A stretch of 23,632 nucleotides of DNA from Pyrinomonadaceae bacterium (GTDB taxonomy: Bacteria; Acidobacteriota; Blastocatellia; Pyrinomonadales; Pyrinomonadaceae), in assembly GCA_025929655.1 (NCBI GenBank), contig JAICPV010000002.1, forward strand, positions 1 to 23,632. Reading direction: 5' to 3'. Position numbers and translations under genes: made by a program. Within the stretch, counting starts at the first letter, position 1, and each line of letters starts with the position of its first letter. Positions 1 through 7,577 of the stretch are shown piece by piece. The notes below the pieces were generated by a model that did not search any database, had not been told where the DNA came from, and saw only the letters and a list, made by a program, of their open reading frames with translations.

Positions 1-717
1 ATCAGCGGCGTGGTCGCAGAGATCCCATCCCGAGTCGGTACCTTCGCGGTAGCCAGCCTTTCGTCGACGCCGTTGATGACGATCGCCGATATGTCTTCGA
101 TCAATGTCGAGGTCAAGGTCGACGAGACGGAAATCGACAAGGTCGCTGTTGGACAAAAGGCAAAGATCAAGGTCGACGCATTCGGGGACCAGGAGATCGA
201 GGGCGAAGTTACGCAGAAAACTCCGCTCGCTGTCGGCAAATCGCAAACCACCGGCGGCCTTTCGACGAACATCAACGTCCAGGAAGCGAAGGAGTTCCGC
301 GTGGTGATCCAGCTTCAAAATATGTCGGAAGAATTGCGCACCGGGCTGCGGCCGGGCATGAGCGCTACCGCGACGATCACAACCAAGACTGAACAGAATG
401 TTTTGGCGGTTCCGCTTCAGGCGATCGTGGAAAAGAAGCCGGACAATTCCCCTGCGCCGGGTGAACCGGCAAACCAAAGCATATCTGCTGAAAAGCCGAA
501 GCCGATCAAGGGCGTCTACGTTCTGGACGGCAACAAAGTAAAATTCAAGCCGGTCGAAACAGGTATCACAGGGGAATCAGACATACAGATAATTTCGGGC
601 CTTTCGGAGGGCGAGGAAGTGATAACAGGACCGAGCCGCATATTGAACACCTTGAGAGAAGACGCGATCGTGAAGAAACAGGAAAAGAAGGAAGGCGAGA
701 ACGCTAACAGGTCGTAG
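1..717 (+). CDS. Efflux periplasmic adaptor subunit (HlyD/MacA-type membrane fusion protein), 5'-truncated
   Basis: This is the C-terminal 238 codons of a periplasmic adaptor that links an inner-membrane ABC exporter to the outer membrane. The frame is open from base 1, and the first residues (ISGVVAEIPSRVG) look like the second half of a lipoyl/barrel-sandwich domain, so the real start lies outside the window. A beta-barrel region follows (MTIADMSSINVEVKVDETEIDKV in essence, then the GLRPGMSATATI motif typical of the family). The last part is a membrane-proximal domain with VLDGNKVKFKPVETGITG and GLSEGEEVITGP. The tail is rich in Lys and Glu. An ABC ATPase gene starts 11 bp downstream, which favours a MacAB-like exporter over an RND pump. 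The substrate cannot be told. Confidence 0.9.
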   Translation: MSGVVAEIPSRVGTFAVASLSSTPLMTIADMSSINVEVKVDETEIDKVAVGQKAKIKVDAFGDQEIEGEVTQKTPLAVGKSQTTGGLSTNINVQEAKEFRVVIQLQNMSEELRTGLRPGMSATATITTKTEQNVLAVPLQAIVEKKPDNSPAPGEPANQSISAEKPKPIKGVYVLDGNKVKFKPVETGITGESDIQIISGLSEGEEVITGPSRILNTLREDAIVKKQEKKEGENANRS

Positions 718-728
718 GGCTGAACTTT

Positions 729-1487
729 ATGTACAAGTTCATGGAAAACGAGAACGGACATACCGAGGTTACGCCCGACACCATTGTCGTACGGGATGAT
801 GCAAAGACGCTGATTTCGATGAGCAACATCTGGAAGACATATCAGATGGGTACCGAGGAGCTCCACGCGCTGCGAGACGTATCGTTCGAAGTGCAAAAAG
901 GTGAGTATCTTGCGATCATCGGCCCGTCAGGTTCCGGCAAGTCAACCCTAATGAACCTCATTGGCTGCCTCGATTCACCGACCAAAGGCCAGTATTGGAT
1001 CAATGGCCATTTGGTTTCAGACATGTCAGACGATGAACTCGCGCGAATTCGGAACAAGGAGATCGGTTTCGTTTTCCAGACGTTCAACCTTCTTGCGAGG
1101 GCCACCGCTCTTCACAATGTTGAGCTTCCCCTGATCTACGCCGGAATGCGTTCCGGTGAACGGCACGATAAAGCACAGGCAGCACTCGCGTCTGTGGAAT
1201 TAGGCGACCGCGTTACGCATCGCCCGAACGAGCTCTCGGGCGGGCAGCGCCAGCGTGTTGCCATTGCCAGGGCGTTGGTAAATCATCCTTCGATCCTTCT
1301 CGCGGACGAGCCCACAGGCGCATTGGATTCGAAAACCAGTGTCGAGATCATGGGGTTATTCGAGAAGCTGCACGCGGAAGGCAACACGATCATCGTCGTA
1401 ACGCACGAACACGACGTCGCGGAACGGGCCCACCGCGTCATTACGATCAAAGACGGGCGAATAGAAAAGGACGAGAGGATAAAATGA
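729..1487 (+). CDS. ABC transporter ATP-binding protein, MacB/LolD type
   Basis: This is a 252-residue nucleotide-binding subunit that powers an exporter or lipoprotein-release-type permease at the inner membrane. All motifs are present: Walker A GPSGSGKST (about 65-73), Q-loop Gln117, signature LSGGQRQRVAIARAL (169-183), Walker B ILLADE (189-194), D-loop GALD and H-loop His226. The order and wording (GCLD, FVFQTFNLL, ADEPTGALD) match the MacB/LolD/FtsE subfamily. The first 30 residues precede the usual domain start, and no good ribosome binding site precedes the ATG at 729; ATGs at 741 or 819 are alternatives. It sits 11 bp after the adaptor gene and overlaps the next gene by ATGA, so it is in an operon. 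No FtsX/MacB-type permease is visible downstream. Confidence 0.95.
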   Translation: MYKFMENENGHTEVTPDTIVVRDDAKTLISMSNIWKTYQMGTEELHALRDVSFEVQKGEYLAIIGPSGSGKSTLMNLIGCLDSPTKGQYWINGHLVSDMSDDELARIRNKEIGFVFQTFNLLARATALHNVELPLIYAGMRSGERHDKAQAALASVELGDRVTHRPNELSGGQRQRVAIARALVNHPSILLADEPTGALDSKTSVEIMGLFEKLHAEGNTIIVVTHEHDVAERAHRVITIKDGRIEKDERIK

Positions 1488-2182
1488 TCGAGCAGCTTCC
1501 TGCTTATATTTCGATCGTTTTTTTGATCACATCATTTCTCACCTTCGGTATCTTTGCCTACGCTCTAAAAAGCGTGGGCATTGTTCATTTATGGTCGAAG
1601 GTTCTGCTTTTCGTTATCCCGTTGTGGATGTTGTTCCAGGCGGCGATCGCCAGCCGCGGTTTTTATTTGAACTCTGAATCTGTTCCGCCGCGGCTCCCGA
1701 TCTTCGCTGTACTGCCTGCGGTTGTCCTGATCGCGGTTCTCTTTCTGTTCGGCCGCGATTTCATTTTAAGGTTGCCGCTTCTGCCGCTCACATTGCTGCA
1801 CGTTGTCCGTATCCCGGTCGAGATTGTGCTCGCCTGGCTTTATGAACAAGGTATGGTTCCTCAAGTAATGACCTTCCATGGCTGGAACTACGACATCGTT
1901 TCCGGGATCCTTTCGATCCCCGCAGCATTTTTCGCGTTTCGCGGCGGGCAACCGAACAGAAAATTACTGATCGCTTTCAATGTGATCGGCTTGCTCCTGC
2001 TTACGAACATCGTCACGATCGCGGTGCTTTCCCTTCAGTCACCGATCCAAGAACTTGCATTTGAACAGCCGAATCGGGCTGTACTTTATTTCCCGTTTGT
2101 TTGGCTGCCCGCGATGATCGTCCCGATAGTGCTGTTTTGTCACCTTGTTTCACTGTACAAACTTCTCAAAGCAGAAGCTTGA
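1484..2182 (+). CDS. Uncharacterised polytopic membrane protein
   Basis: This 232-residue protein is almost entirely hydrophobic, with about six or seven predicted membrane segments (roughly 8-27, 37-55, 72-90, 93-115, 138-155, 160-185 and 200-226). The third and fourth are separated by a charged FGRD stretch. It lacks the large periplasmic domain of a MacB/FtsX permease and has no catalytic motif I recognise. The conserved-looking part is RIPVEIVLAWLYEQGMVPQVMTFHG-like (about residues 108-132; shortened here as PVEIVLAWLYEQG) and the PNRAVLYFPFVWLPA stretch near the C-terminus, which I associate with unnamed membrane proteins of other Gram-negative phyla. The start ATG overlaps the ATPase stop by 4 bp (ATGA), so the two are translationally coupled. 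A functional link to the exporter is inferred from that coupling alone. Confidence 0.85.
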   Translation: MIEQLPAYISIVFLITSFLTFGIFAYALKSVGIVHLWSKVLLFVIPLWMLFQAAIASRGFYLNSESVPPRLPIFAVLPAVVLIAVLFLFGRDFILRLPLLPLTLLHVVRIPVEIVLAWLYEQGMVPQVMTFHGWNYDIVSGILSIPAAFFAFRGGQPNRKLLIAFNVIGLLLLTNIVTIAVLSLQSPIQELAFEQPNRAVLYFPFVWLPAMIVPIVLFCHLVSLYKLLKAEA

Positions 2183-2215
2183 CCGTGAAAAGAGCTGAAG
2201 GGTCGGTTAAAAAAA

Positions 2216-2250
2216 AGAAGCGGAGCAATAAAAAATCTCCGCTTCTCTTT
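2216..2250. terminator. Bidirectional intrinsic terminator
   Basis: A perfect 10-bp stem (AGAAGCGGAG at 2216-2225 with CTCCGCTTCT at 2237-2246) encloses an 11-nt A-rich loop. An A-run lies on the left and a T-rich run on the right, so either strand gives a hairpin followed by U residues. It separates the rightward membrane-protein gene from the leftward Yip1-family gene and can serve both. Confidence 0.85.
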
Positions 2251-2292
2251 TCTTCTGAATTAGCCCTCCCTCAAGGTTAGGCCTCCTCGGAT

Positions 2293-3228
2293 CTAACTTA
2301 TAAAACTGGGGAAGAGGAACGCCGAAACCACGCCCAGAAGGATAACGATCAGGTAGATCGCCAGCGAAGTTGTCCATGCAGTCGAACCGGAAACTCTCTC
2401 ACCGGCATTTTTCAAACCGGTCGAATTCAACCACAGCCAATAGAACCAGAGCAGTGACAGTGCACCGAGAAATGACCAGATAACCGGATTGTCCTTGGGC
2501 GCAACGAGGAAATTCAGGTTGTCCTGCACAAGCGAACCTTGTCCGATGATCGGGTGAATATCGGCAGGATCCTTTATGTATAGCAAGATCATATTGAGGA
2601 CCGATTTGATCACGGCCGCCGGAAACCAGGCGTAAACGGCCACAGAAAACGCCTGCCAGAAATTGATCTTCCCGCCCATCGCGAGCGCGAACAGCATAAA
2701 GATCAGCGCAAGTACCGTGAACATGACCGTGAACCAGAAAAATGTTCCGATCGACTGCCCGATTCGGTTGACCGGGTTCTTCGTGTCCTCGATGGTCTGC
2801 GCTCGTGTATCTTCGACGCCTTTACGAGCCTGCTCATTGTTCGCGATCATCGGCATTTCGAGCGTCTTGTCGATGGCATAATTCGCCACTCGTTCCGGCC
2901 CAAGCCTTTGCAAAAACAAATTCGAGTAGACGCCTGAAAGAATCGTCATGATCAGCACCGCAACGACCCAGCGCGGATGGCGGCGAAGATTCTGAAATAC
3001 CTCGGTCGGCGAAAAGAAAATATTAACGAGCGTCCCGCCCGTCGACATACGCTCAGTCTCATCTTTTTCAGGTCCGTTAACGAAACTGAGCCCTATGATG
3101 AGCCCGCCAAGGAGGATCGTCATCACTCCCACACCGGTTATTGAAAATCCGGGAATAACTTTAAGAATACTGATTACTGCGATGATCAAACCTGCGGCTG
3201 CGACTATGATACCGGCCAGACGATTCAT
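2293..3228 (-). CDS. Yip1-family integral membrane protein
   Basis: This 311-residue protein starts at the ATG at 3228. That start has a clear GAGG ribosome binding site five bases upstream; a longer reading to 3354 would run into the oppF-like gene and has no such site. Two N-terminal membrane helices (about 5-24 and 31-51) form a short cap. A Yip1-type domain follows (about 68-305), opening with the typical LVNIFFSPTEVFQNLRRHPRW stretch (abridged: FFSPTEVF) and holding five further helices (about 86-106, 162-184, 195-217, 248-268, 286-306). Yip1 proteins are membrane proteins of unclear function in bacteria. The gene lies 55 bp after the oppF-like stop on the same strand and may be cotranscribed with it. 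It ends at the shared terminator at 2216-2250. Confidence 0.85.
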   Translation of the reverse strand: MNRLAGIIVAAAGLIIAVISILKVIPGFSITGVGVMTILLGGLIIGLSFVNGPEKDETERMSTGGTLVNIFFSPTEVFQNLRRHPRWVVAVLIMTILSGVYSNLFLQRLGPERVANYAIDKTLEMPMIANNEQARKGVEDTRAQTIEDTKNPVNRIGQSIGTFFWFTVMFTVLALIFMLFALAMGGKINFWQAFSVAVYAWFPAAVIKSVLNMILLYIKDPADIHPIIGQGSLVQDNLNFLVAPKDNPVIWSFLGALSLLWFYWLWLNSTGLKNAGERVSGSTAWTTSLAIYLIVILLGVVSAFLFPSFIS

Positions 3229-3283
3229 AATTTCCTCACAGTTGACTGAATGGATGGAGCTAGAAGACCAAAAACATTTACGC

Positions 3284-4306
3284 TTACGCGCCGACCTTTG
3301 TTTCAACTGTCGACGTCGTTTGCAAATAACCGGGAGCCCGGATGCAAGCAGCAAAATGGCCCGGTTTCAATTCGCGAAGCTCGGGAACGACCTTCGCACA
3401 TTCCTCGATCGCGATCGGGCAGCGGGTTCGAAACCTGCATCCCGAAGGGGGGTTGATCGGCGTCGGAACGTCGCCTTTCAAAACGATCCTCTCACGTTTC
3501 TTTTTTGGATCCGGCACCGGTATCGCCGAAAGCAATGCCTGAGTATATGGATGAAGCGGCTCCTTATACAAATCTGCCGAGCTCGCGATCTCGACGATCT
3601 TGCCCAGATACATCACTGCGACGCGGTTGGAAATATGCTCGACAACCGCGAGGCCGTGAGAAATAAAGAGATAGGTCAGGCCGAGCTGCGACTGCAAATC
3701 CTGAAGCAAATTGACCACCTGTGCCTGAACAGAAACATCTAGCGCCGAAACCGGCTCGTCGCATACGATCAGCTTGGGATTCAGCGCAAGTGCACGCGCA
3801 ATGCCGATGCGCTGTCTTTGTCCGCCGGAAAATTCGTGCGGATAACGGTCGGCATATTTGGGATCAAGGCCGACCTTTTGCAGCAGATCGGCGACTCTTT
3901 CTTTTTGATCTGCTTTTCTTCCTATTCCGTGAATTTTCAATGGTTCGGAAACGATCGACCGAATGGTCATTCGCGGATTCAGGCTCGCGTATGGGTCCTG
4001 AAATATGATCTGCATCTCGCGCCGCAAACCACGCATTTCCTCCGCCGGCAAACCTACGATCTCTTTCCCTTCAAAAACGATGTCGCCGCTCGTAGGCTCG
4101 ATCAGCCGCAGCAAACAGCGACCGACCGTCGACTTCCCGCAGCCCGATTCTCCGACCAATCCCAGCGTCTCGCCCTCGCGAATGTCGAACGAAATATCAT
4201 CGACCGCCCGAACAACATCGTCGCTGTTTTCAACGGGGAAATGCTTTACAAGGTAGCGAACCACCAACAAACGTTCCTTTTCGGTTTTCGTTGCAGCAGA
4301 TTCCAT
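3284..4306 (-). CDS. oppF: Oligopeptide/dipeptide ABC transporter ATPase, OppF-like
   Basis: This ATPase subunit of a peptide importer has 340 residues from the ATG at 4306. A TTG at 4324 would add six residues, and neither start has a good ribosome binding site. Motifs: Walker A GESGCGKST (52-60), Q-loop in IFQDPYASLNP (about 101-111), signature FSGGQRQRIGIARAL (159-173), Walker B LIVCDEPVSALD (179-190) and H-loop His217. The residue after the next Gly-Leu differs from the usual SHDL (here SHGL). The C-terminal extension (HPYTQALLSAIP, then CRFRTRCPIAIEEC and a later Cys) is diagnostic of the OppD/OppF group. Those cysteines match the iron-sulfur-binding site described for DppD-type subunits. 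It follows the oppD-like gene by 50 bp. No permease or binding protein is in the window. Confidence 0.93.
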   Translation of the reverse strand: MESAATKTEKERLLVVRYLVKHFPVENSDDVVRAVDDISFDIREGETLGLVGESGCGKSTVGRCLLRLIEPTSGDIVFEGKEIVGLPAEEMRGLRREMQIIFQDPYASLNPRMTIRSIVSEPLKIHGIGRKADQKERVADLLQKVGLDPKYADRYPHEFSGGQRQRIGIARALALNPKLIVCDEPVSALDVSVQAQVVNLLQDLQSQLGLTYLFISHGLAVVEHISNRVAVMYLGKIVEIASSADLYKEPLHPYTQALLSAIPVPDPKKKRERIVLKGDVPTPINPPSGCRFRTRCPIAIEECAKVVPELRELKPGHFAACIRAPGYLQTTSTVETKVGA

Positions 4307-4356
4307 CAAATCTTGGGATTCCAACGGTACGAGGATCGGGGCACGTCCTTATTTTT

Positions 4357-5373
4357 TCAACCTACGGCAGAGTTTACCTTCACAGACTCTCGATCTTCCT
4401 CGTCATAAAGCACACATCTCACCAATGCTCCGTCCACGGTCGGGTAAAGCGGTATCTCTCCCTGAACACATCGATCCATTCGAAACTGGCACCTCGGAGC
4501 AAAATGGCAGCCGTCTGGAAGATTTGTGGGGCTTGGAACTGTTCCCTCGATAGTTTCCAAACGGACGGCCCTTGCGATGCCTTCTTCCGTCAATTTCGGA
4601 ACTGACCGAAGCAGTCCCTGCGTGTACGGATGCTTAGGCTTCGCGAAGATCCCATCGACGCCCGATTCCTCGACGATCTTCCCGGTATACATTACGCATA
4701 CGCGATCGGCGACCTCGGCAACCACCCCCAGATCATGTGTGATCAGCAAAACTGCTAATTTTCGGGTTTTCCGAAGCTCATCTAACAGTTCAAGTATTTG
4801 TGCCTGAATTGTTACATCTAAAGCGGTTGTGGGCTCATCGGCGATCAGCAGTTCTGGGTCGCAAGCCAACGCCATTGCGATCATCACACGCTGTCTCATG
4901 CCCCCGGAAAGCTGGTGCGGGTAATCTTTGACGCGACGTTCCGGCGAAGGTATCGAGACCTCGCGCATTGCTTCAATGGCGGCCTGTTTCGCGGCTTTTT
5001 TATCGAGATTTCGGTGAAGCCGCAATGCCTCAGCGATCTGCCCACCAACCGTAAAAACAGGGTTAAGCGAAGTCATCGGGTCCTGAAAGATCATCGCTAT
5101 GTCGTTGCCGCGAATCTCGCGAAGCCGTTCGGCGGGTGCCGTTGTCAATTCTTCGCCTTTGAATTTGATCGACCCGCCGACGATCTTTCCCGGCTCAGAT
5201 ATCAGCCGCATAATCGATAACGCCGTGATCGACTTGCCGCAGCCCGATTCACCGACAAGTCCGAGAAGCTCGCCCTCGCCCAAACGGAAACTAACTCCGT
5301 CCACAGAGCGTACTAATCCGGCGCGCGTTTGAAAATATGTCTTTAGGTTGTCAACCTCTAAAAGGGATGCCAT
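4357..5373 (-). CDS. oppD: Oligopeptide/dipeptide ABC transporter ATPase, OppD-like
   Basis: This 338-residue ATPase is the partner of the OppF-like subunit in the heterodimeric motor of a peptide importer. Motifs: Walker A GESGCGKSIT (41-50), MIFQDPMTSLNP (Q-loop, about 94-105), signature LSGGMRQRVMIAMAL (155-169, the LSGGM form typical of OppD), Walker B LLIADEPTTALD (175-186) and H-loop His213. The C-terminal peptide-transporter extension begins at HPYTQGLLRSVP and includes CHFAPRCQFRMDRC plus a later Cys, consistent with a [4Fe-4S] site. The ATG at 5373 has no clear ribosome binding site. It is first in a leftward unit with the oppF-like gene and possibly the Yip1 gene, and is divergent from the S41 protease gene. 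Without the permease and binding protein the substrate stays unknown. Confidence 0.93.
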   Translation of the reverse strand: MASLLEVDNLKTYFQTRAGLVRSVDGVSFRLGEGELLGLVGESGCGKSITALSIMRLISEPGKIVGGSIKFKGEELTTAPAERLREIRGNDIAMIFQDPMTSLNPVFTVGGQIAEALRLHRNLDKKAAKQAAIEAMREVSIPSPERRVKDYPHQLSGGMRQRVMIAMALACDPELLIADEPTTALDVTIQAQILELLDELRKTRKLAVLLITHDLGVVAEVADRVCVMYTGKIVEESGVDGIFAKPKHPYTQGLLRSVPKLTEEGIARAVRLETIEGTVPSPTNLPDGCHFAPRCQFRMDRCVQGEIPLYPTVDGALVRCVLYDEEDRESVKVNSAVG

Positions 5374-5384
5374 CTATAGATGTT

Positions 5385-5398
5385 CGATGAGTTCATCG
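5385..5398. repeat. Inverted repeat CGATGA-gt-TCATCG upstream of the oppD-like gene
   Basis: Six-base arms separated by 2 bp lie 12-25 bp upstream of the oppD-like ATG in the divergent intergenic region. The size and position would suit an operator, but no regulator is identified and chance occurrence is possible. Confidence 0.3.
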
Positions 5399-5500
5399 GC
5401 AATAAGAAGAGTGTACTTTGATGCCGAGAAGTATTGGTAATCTGCCACAATTGGGCCCACAATCGCATGGCAACTAAATCTTTCCAGCTTTCCTCAAATG

Positions 5501-5512
5501 AATGATATCATT
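5501..5512. repeat. 12-bp perfect palindrome AATGATATCATT upstream of the S41 protease gene
   Basis: This uninterrupted palindrome lies 33 bp before the preferred GTG start, in the divergent oppD/S41 intergenic region. It is a plausible binding site for a dimeric regulator. No matching second copy was noticed in the window. Confidence 0.3.
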
Positions 5513-5545
5513 TCGGATAACGCTTTTTACCTCGGGGGACTTTAC

Positions 5546-7264
5546 GTGAATTTCAAGCAATCTTCACCTTTCACAGCGTTTCTATTAACTATTTTCCTTT
5601 CGATCTCGGCTTTACCGCAGAATCCGACTGTAACGAAATCTCTTCCGGGCACCCAGTCGCGCCCGCAGATCGGCGAGCGAAAGGTTTCGACCGATAAGAT
5701 CCAGGAAGATTTCCACGAAGCGCTTTCGCTGATCGAGCAAAACTACGTCGCTGGAAAAAAGCTGAATTACAATGACGTGTTCAAGTCTTCGATCGATGGG
5801 ATGCTCCACACGCTCGACCCCCATTCGAATTATTTCGATGCAAAGGAGTTCGAACAATTTCGTACGGAGCAAAGCTCGCGGTATTACGGGATCGGCGCCA
5901 CCATCGGCGACCTCAGCGATCCTGACGGAAAGGTGATAGCGACGTACATCCGCGCGACGTTTGACGGTGCGCCGGCACACCGGGCAGGATTACGGTACGG
6001 TGATAAGATCGTCGAGATCAATGGCACCAGCGTCCTGGGTAAGGCATTTCCCGAAGTTCGGAACATGCTTCGAGGACCTCGCGGAACGGTTGCCAAGCTC
6101 GTGGTCGAGCGTCAGGCGACCGGCAAGCGTGAGGTTGTCGAAATCACGCGCGACGCGGTCCCGCAGCCTTCGATCAGCCAGGCTTATATGATCCGCCCCG
6201 GCATCGGCTACATCGGTATGACCGGCGGATTCAATCAGACGACTTACGCCGAGTTCGTCGACGCCATGCGTTCGCTAAAGGCGAAAGGCATGACCCAGCT
6301 TATTCTCGACCTGAAAGACAACGGCGGCGGCCTCGTTGGCCAGGCGTATCGCGTGGCGAACACGTTTCTTTCGGCCGGGCAGACCGTCTTTACTCAGAAG
6401 GGCCGTATCGAAGGCGTAACGGAACCGTACCGAGCAGATAACACTAAACCGGAAACCATGCCGGTTGTTGTGCTAGTCAACCGCAATTCCGCTTCTGCTT
6501 CCGAGATCCTTGCGGGCGCACTGCAGGACCATGATCGGGCATTGATCGTCGGCGAAACCACGTTCGGCAAGGGGCTTGTGCAGAACCCGTTTGTGCTGGA
6601 CCATGGATCGATGCTTCTGCTGACGATCGCAAAATACGAAACTCCCTCGGGCCGTTTGATCCAGCGCGATTATTCGAATGGCAATCTTTACGATTATTAC
6701 ACCGGCGGTGGTGTCGGCCGGGACGACGAGGAGCAGGTGACGCCTAAAGGCCCCGAATCGCGGACGGACACTGGACGAGCCGTTTACGGTGGCGGCGGCA
6801 TTGCGCCGGATGTTCCGGTTAAAGCCAATACGATACCGATCGAGCAGGTAAGGTTTCAGGCAAAACTGAACAATCCTGTTTTCGCCTTCGCCCTCGATCT
6901 CGCGTACGGGAGAGTTTCGGGTTTCGAAACCTACAAGGTCGACAAACCGATAACGTTCGGCTACGACATTGCGGAGAAGGATTTCCCGATCACGGAGCCG
7001 GTTTACCAGGCGTTTCGAAATTACGCTGTTTCAAAATACAAATTCAATGCTGCTCAAGTGGACAAGGAACGAAAGTTTATCGAACGCGCTTTGCGTACGG
7101 AACTTGTCACTGCCGCTTACGGCACAACAACTTCGTTCCAGATCTTAAGCGAACTCGATAATCAATTGATGAAGGCGATCGATGCTCTGCCGCAGGCCAG
7201 AGCACTTGCGATGGCCGGTGAAAGGGCGAAGCAGACCCGACTGCGTCAAAATATGAATCAATAA
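5546..7264 (+). CDS. S41-family C-terminal processing peptidase (CtpA/Tsp-like), exported
   Basis: This serine-lysine protease acts in the periplasm or outside the cell on the C-termini of substrate proteins. I start it at the GTG at 5546 (572 residues) because GGGGGA lies 6 bp upstream and a signal peptide (NFKQSSPFTAFLLTIFLSISALPQ) begins exactly there; an in-frame ATG at 5498 lacks both. In order: a helical N-terminal domain (about 50-110, with TLDPHSNYF), a PDZ domain (about 112-200, APAHRAGLRYGDKIVEING) and the S41 catalytic domain (about 215-400). The catalytic Ser317 lies in NRNSASASEILAGAL and Lys342 in TTFGKGLVQ, 25 residues apart as in E. coli Tsp; LDLKDNGGG (255-262) is also intact. 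The last 170 residues extend beyond the core. A terminator follows at 7289. Compare the inactive homologue at 21667-22959. Confidence 0.93.
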   Translation: MNFKQSSPFTAFLLTIFLSISALPQNPTVTKSLPGTQSRPQIGERKVSTDKIQEDFHEALSLIEQNYVAGKKLNYNDVFKSSIDGMLHTLDPHSNYFDAKEFEQFRTEQSSRYYGIGATIGDLSDPDGKVIATYIRATFDGAPAHRAGLRYGDKIVEINGTSVLGKAFPEVRNMLRGPRGTVAKLVVERQATGKREVVEITRDAVPQPSISQAYMIRPGIGYIGMTGGFNQTTYAEFVDAMRSLKAKGMTQLILDLKDNGGGLVGQAYRVANTFLSAGQTVFTQKGRIEGVTEPYRADNTKPETMPVVVLVNRNSASASEILAGALQDHDRALIVGETTFGKGLVQNPFVLDHGSMLLLTIAKYETPSGRLIQRDYSNGNLYDYYTGGGVGRDDEEQVTPKGPESRTDTGRAVYGGGGIAPDVPVKANTIPIEQVRFQAKLNNPVFAFALDLAYGRVSGFETYKVDKPITFGYDIAEKDFPITEPVYQAFRNYAVSKYKFNAAQVDKERKFIERALRTELVTAAYGTTTSFQILSELDNQLMKAIDALPQARALAMAGERAKQTRLRQNMNQ

Positions 7265-7288
7265 CAGGTTGTTTACTTGATACGTCAG

Positions 7289-7316
7289 AAGCGTAGCTTG
7301 ACCGCTACGCTTTTTT
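7289..7316 (+). terminator. Intrinsic terminator after the S41 protease gene
   Basis: The stem GCGTAGC (7291-7297) pairs with GCTACGC (7304-7310), extended by two A-T pairs, around a six-base loop, and is followed at once by six T residues. It lies 24 bp after the S41 stop codon. The right flank is within 10 bp of the 3' end of the opposing 55-codon gene. Confidence 0.85.
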
Positions 7317-7325
7317 CGTGAATCG

Positions 7326-7493
7326 CTACGACGTAAGCCATACGACAAGATAATAAACCCCGAGGCCGGCGGCGATAAGCAATAGCGTAGCAAAAAACAG
7401 GACCGCTCCGAGAACGAGCTTAAATTTCTTATAACGGTTCTCGTCCGGCGGCGAAAGCTGGTTTTGCGGAAAATATGGCGGCGGTCGATTCAT
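7326..7493 (-). CDS. Small single-span membrane protein (55 aa)
   Basis: This short frame encodes 55 residues. It begins MNRPPPYFPQNQLSPPDENRY, a Pro-rich cytoplasmic-looking stretch, followed by a basic YKKFK. One strong membrane helix comes next (about 26-53, KLVLGAVLFFATLLLIAAGL then GVYYLVVW), then a TAG stop. The composition, topology and position (same strand as, and 84 bp after, the M28 peptidase gene) support a real gene. There is no Shine-Dalgarno. Instead TATACT lies six bases before the ATG, so a transcript starting there would be leaderless. I know no family for it; a small regulator or membrane-complex subunit is possible. Confidence is moderate because it is short. Confidence 0.6.
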   Translation of the reverse strand: MNRPPPYFPQNQLSPPDENRYKKFKLVLGAVLFFATLLLIAAGLGVYYLVVWLTS

Positions 7494-7577
7494 ACAATTA
7501 GTATAGAGCGAAGAATCCGAAGTCGCGAGTCGCGGACCTTTCTTCTTTGCTCGCGGCCCGAAACTCTTGTTTCTCGA

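Noticed and set aside
3229..3354. Longer N-terminus for the Yip1-family protein
   Set aside because: The extension overlaps the oppF-like gene and gives a basic, non-conserved leader, while the ATG at 3228 has a well-spaced GAGG.
3095..3742. A 215-codon plus-strand frame opposite the Yip1 and oppF-like genes
   Set aside because: It is antisense to two well-supported genes and has no domain, signal or ribosome binding site.
5498..5545. ATG at 5498 as the S41 protease start
   Set aside because: It has no ribosome binding site and puts 16 polar residues before the signal peptide; the GTG at 5546 has GGGGGA at proper spacing.
7560..7573. Hairpin GAAAC-tctt-GTTTC after the M28 peptidase stop
   Set aside because: It has only five pairs and no T run on the minus strand, so it is not supported as a terminator.
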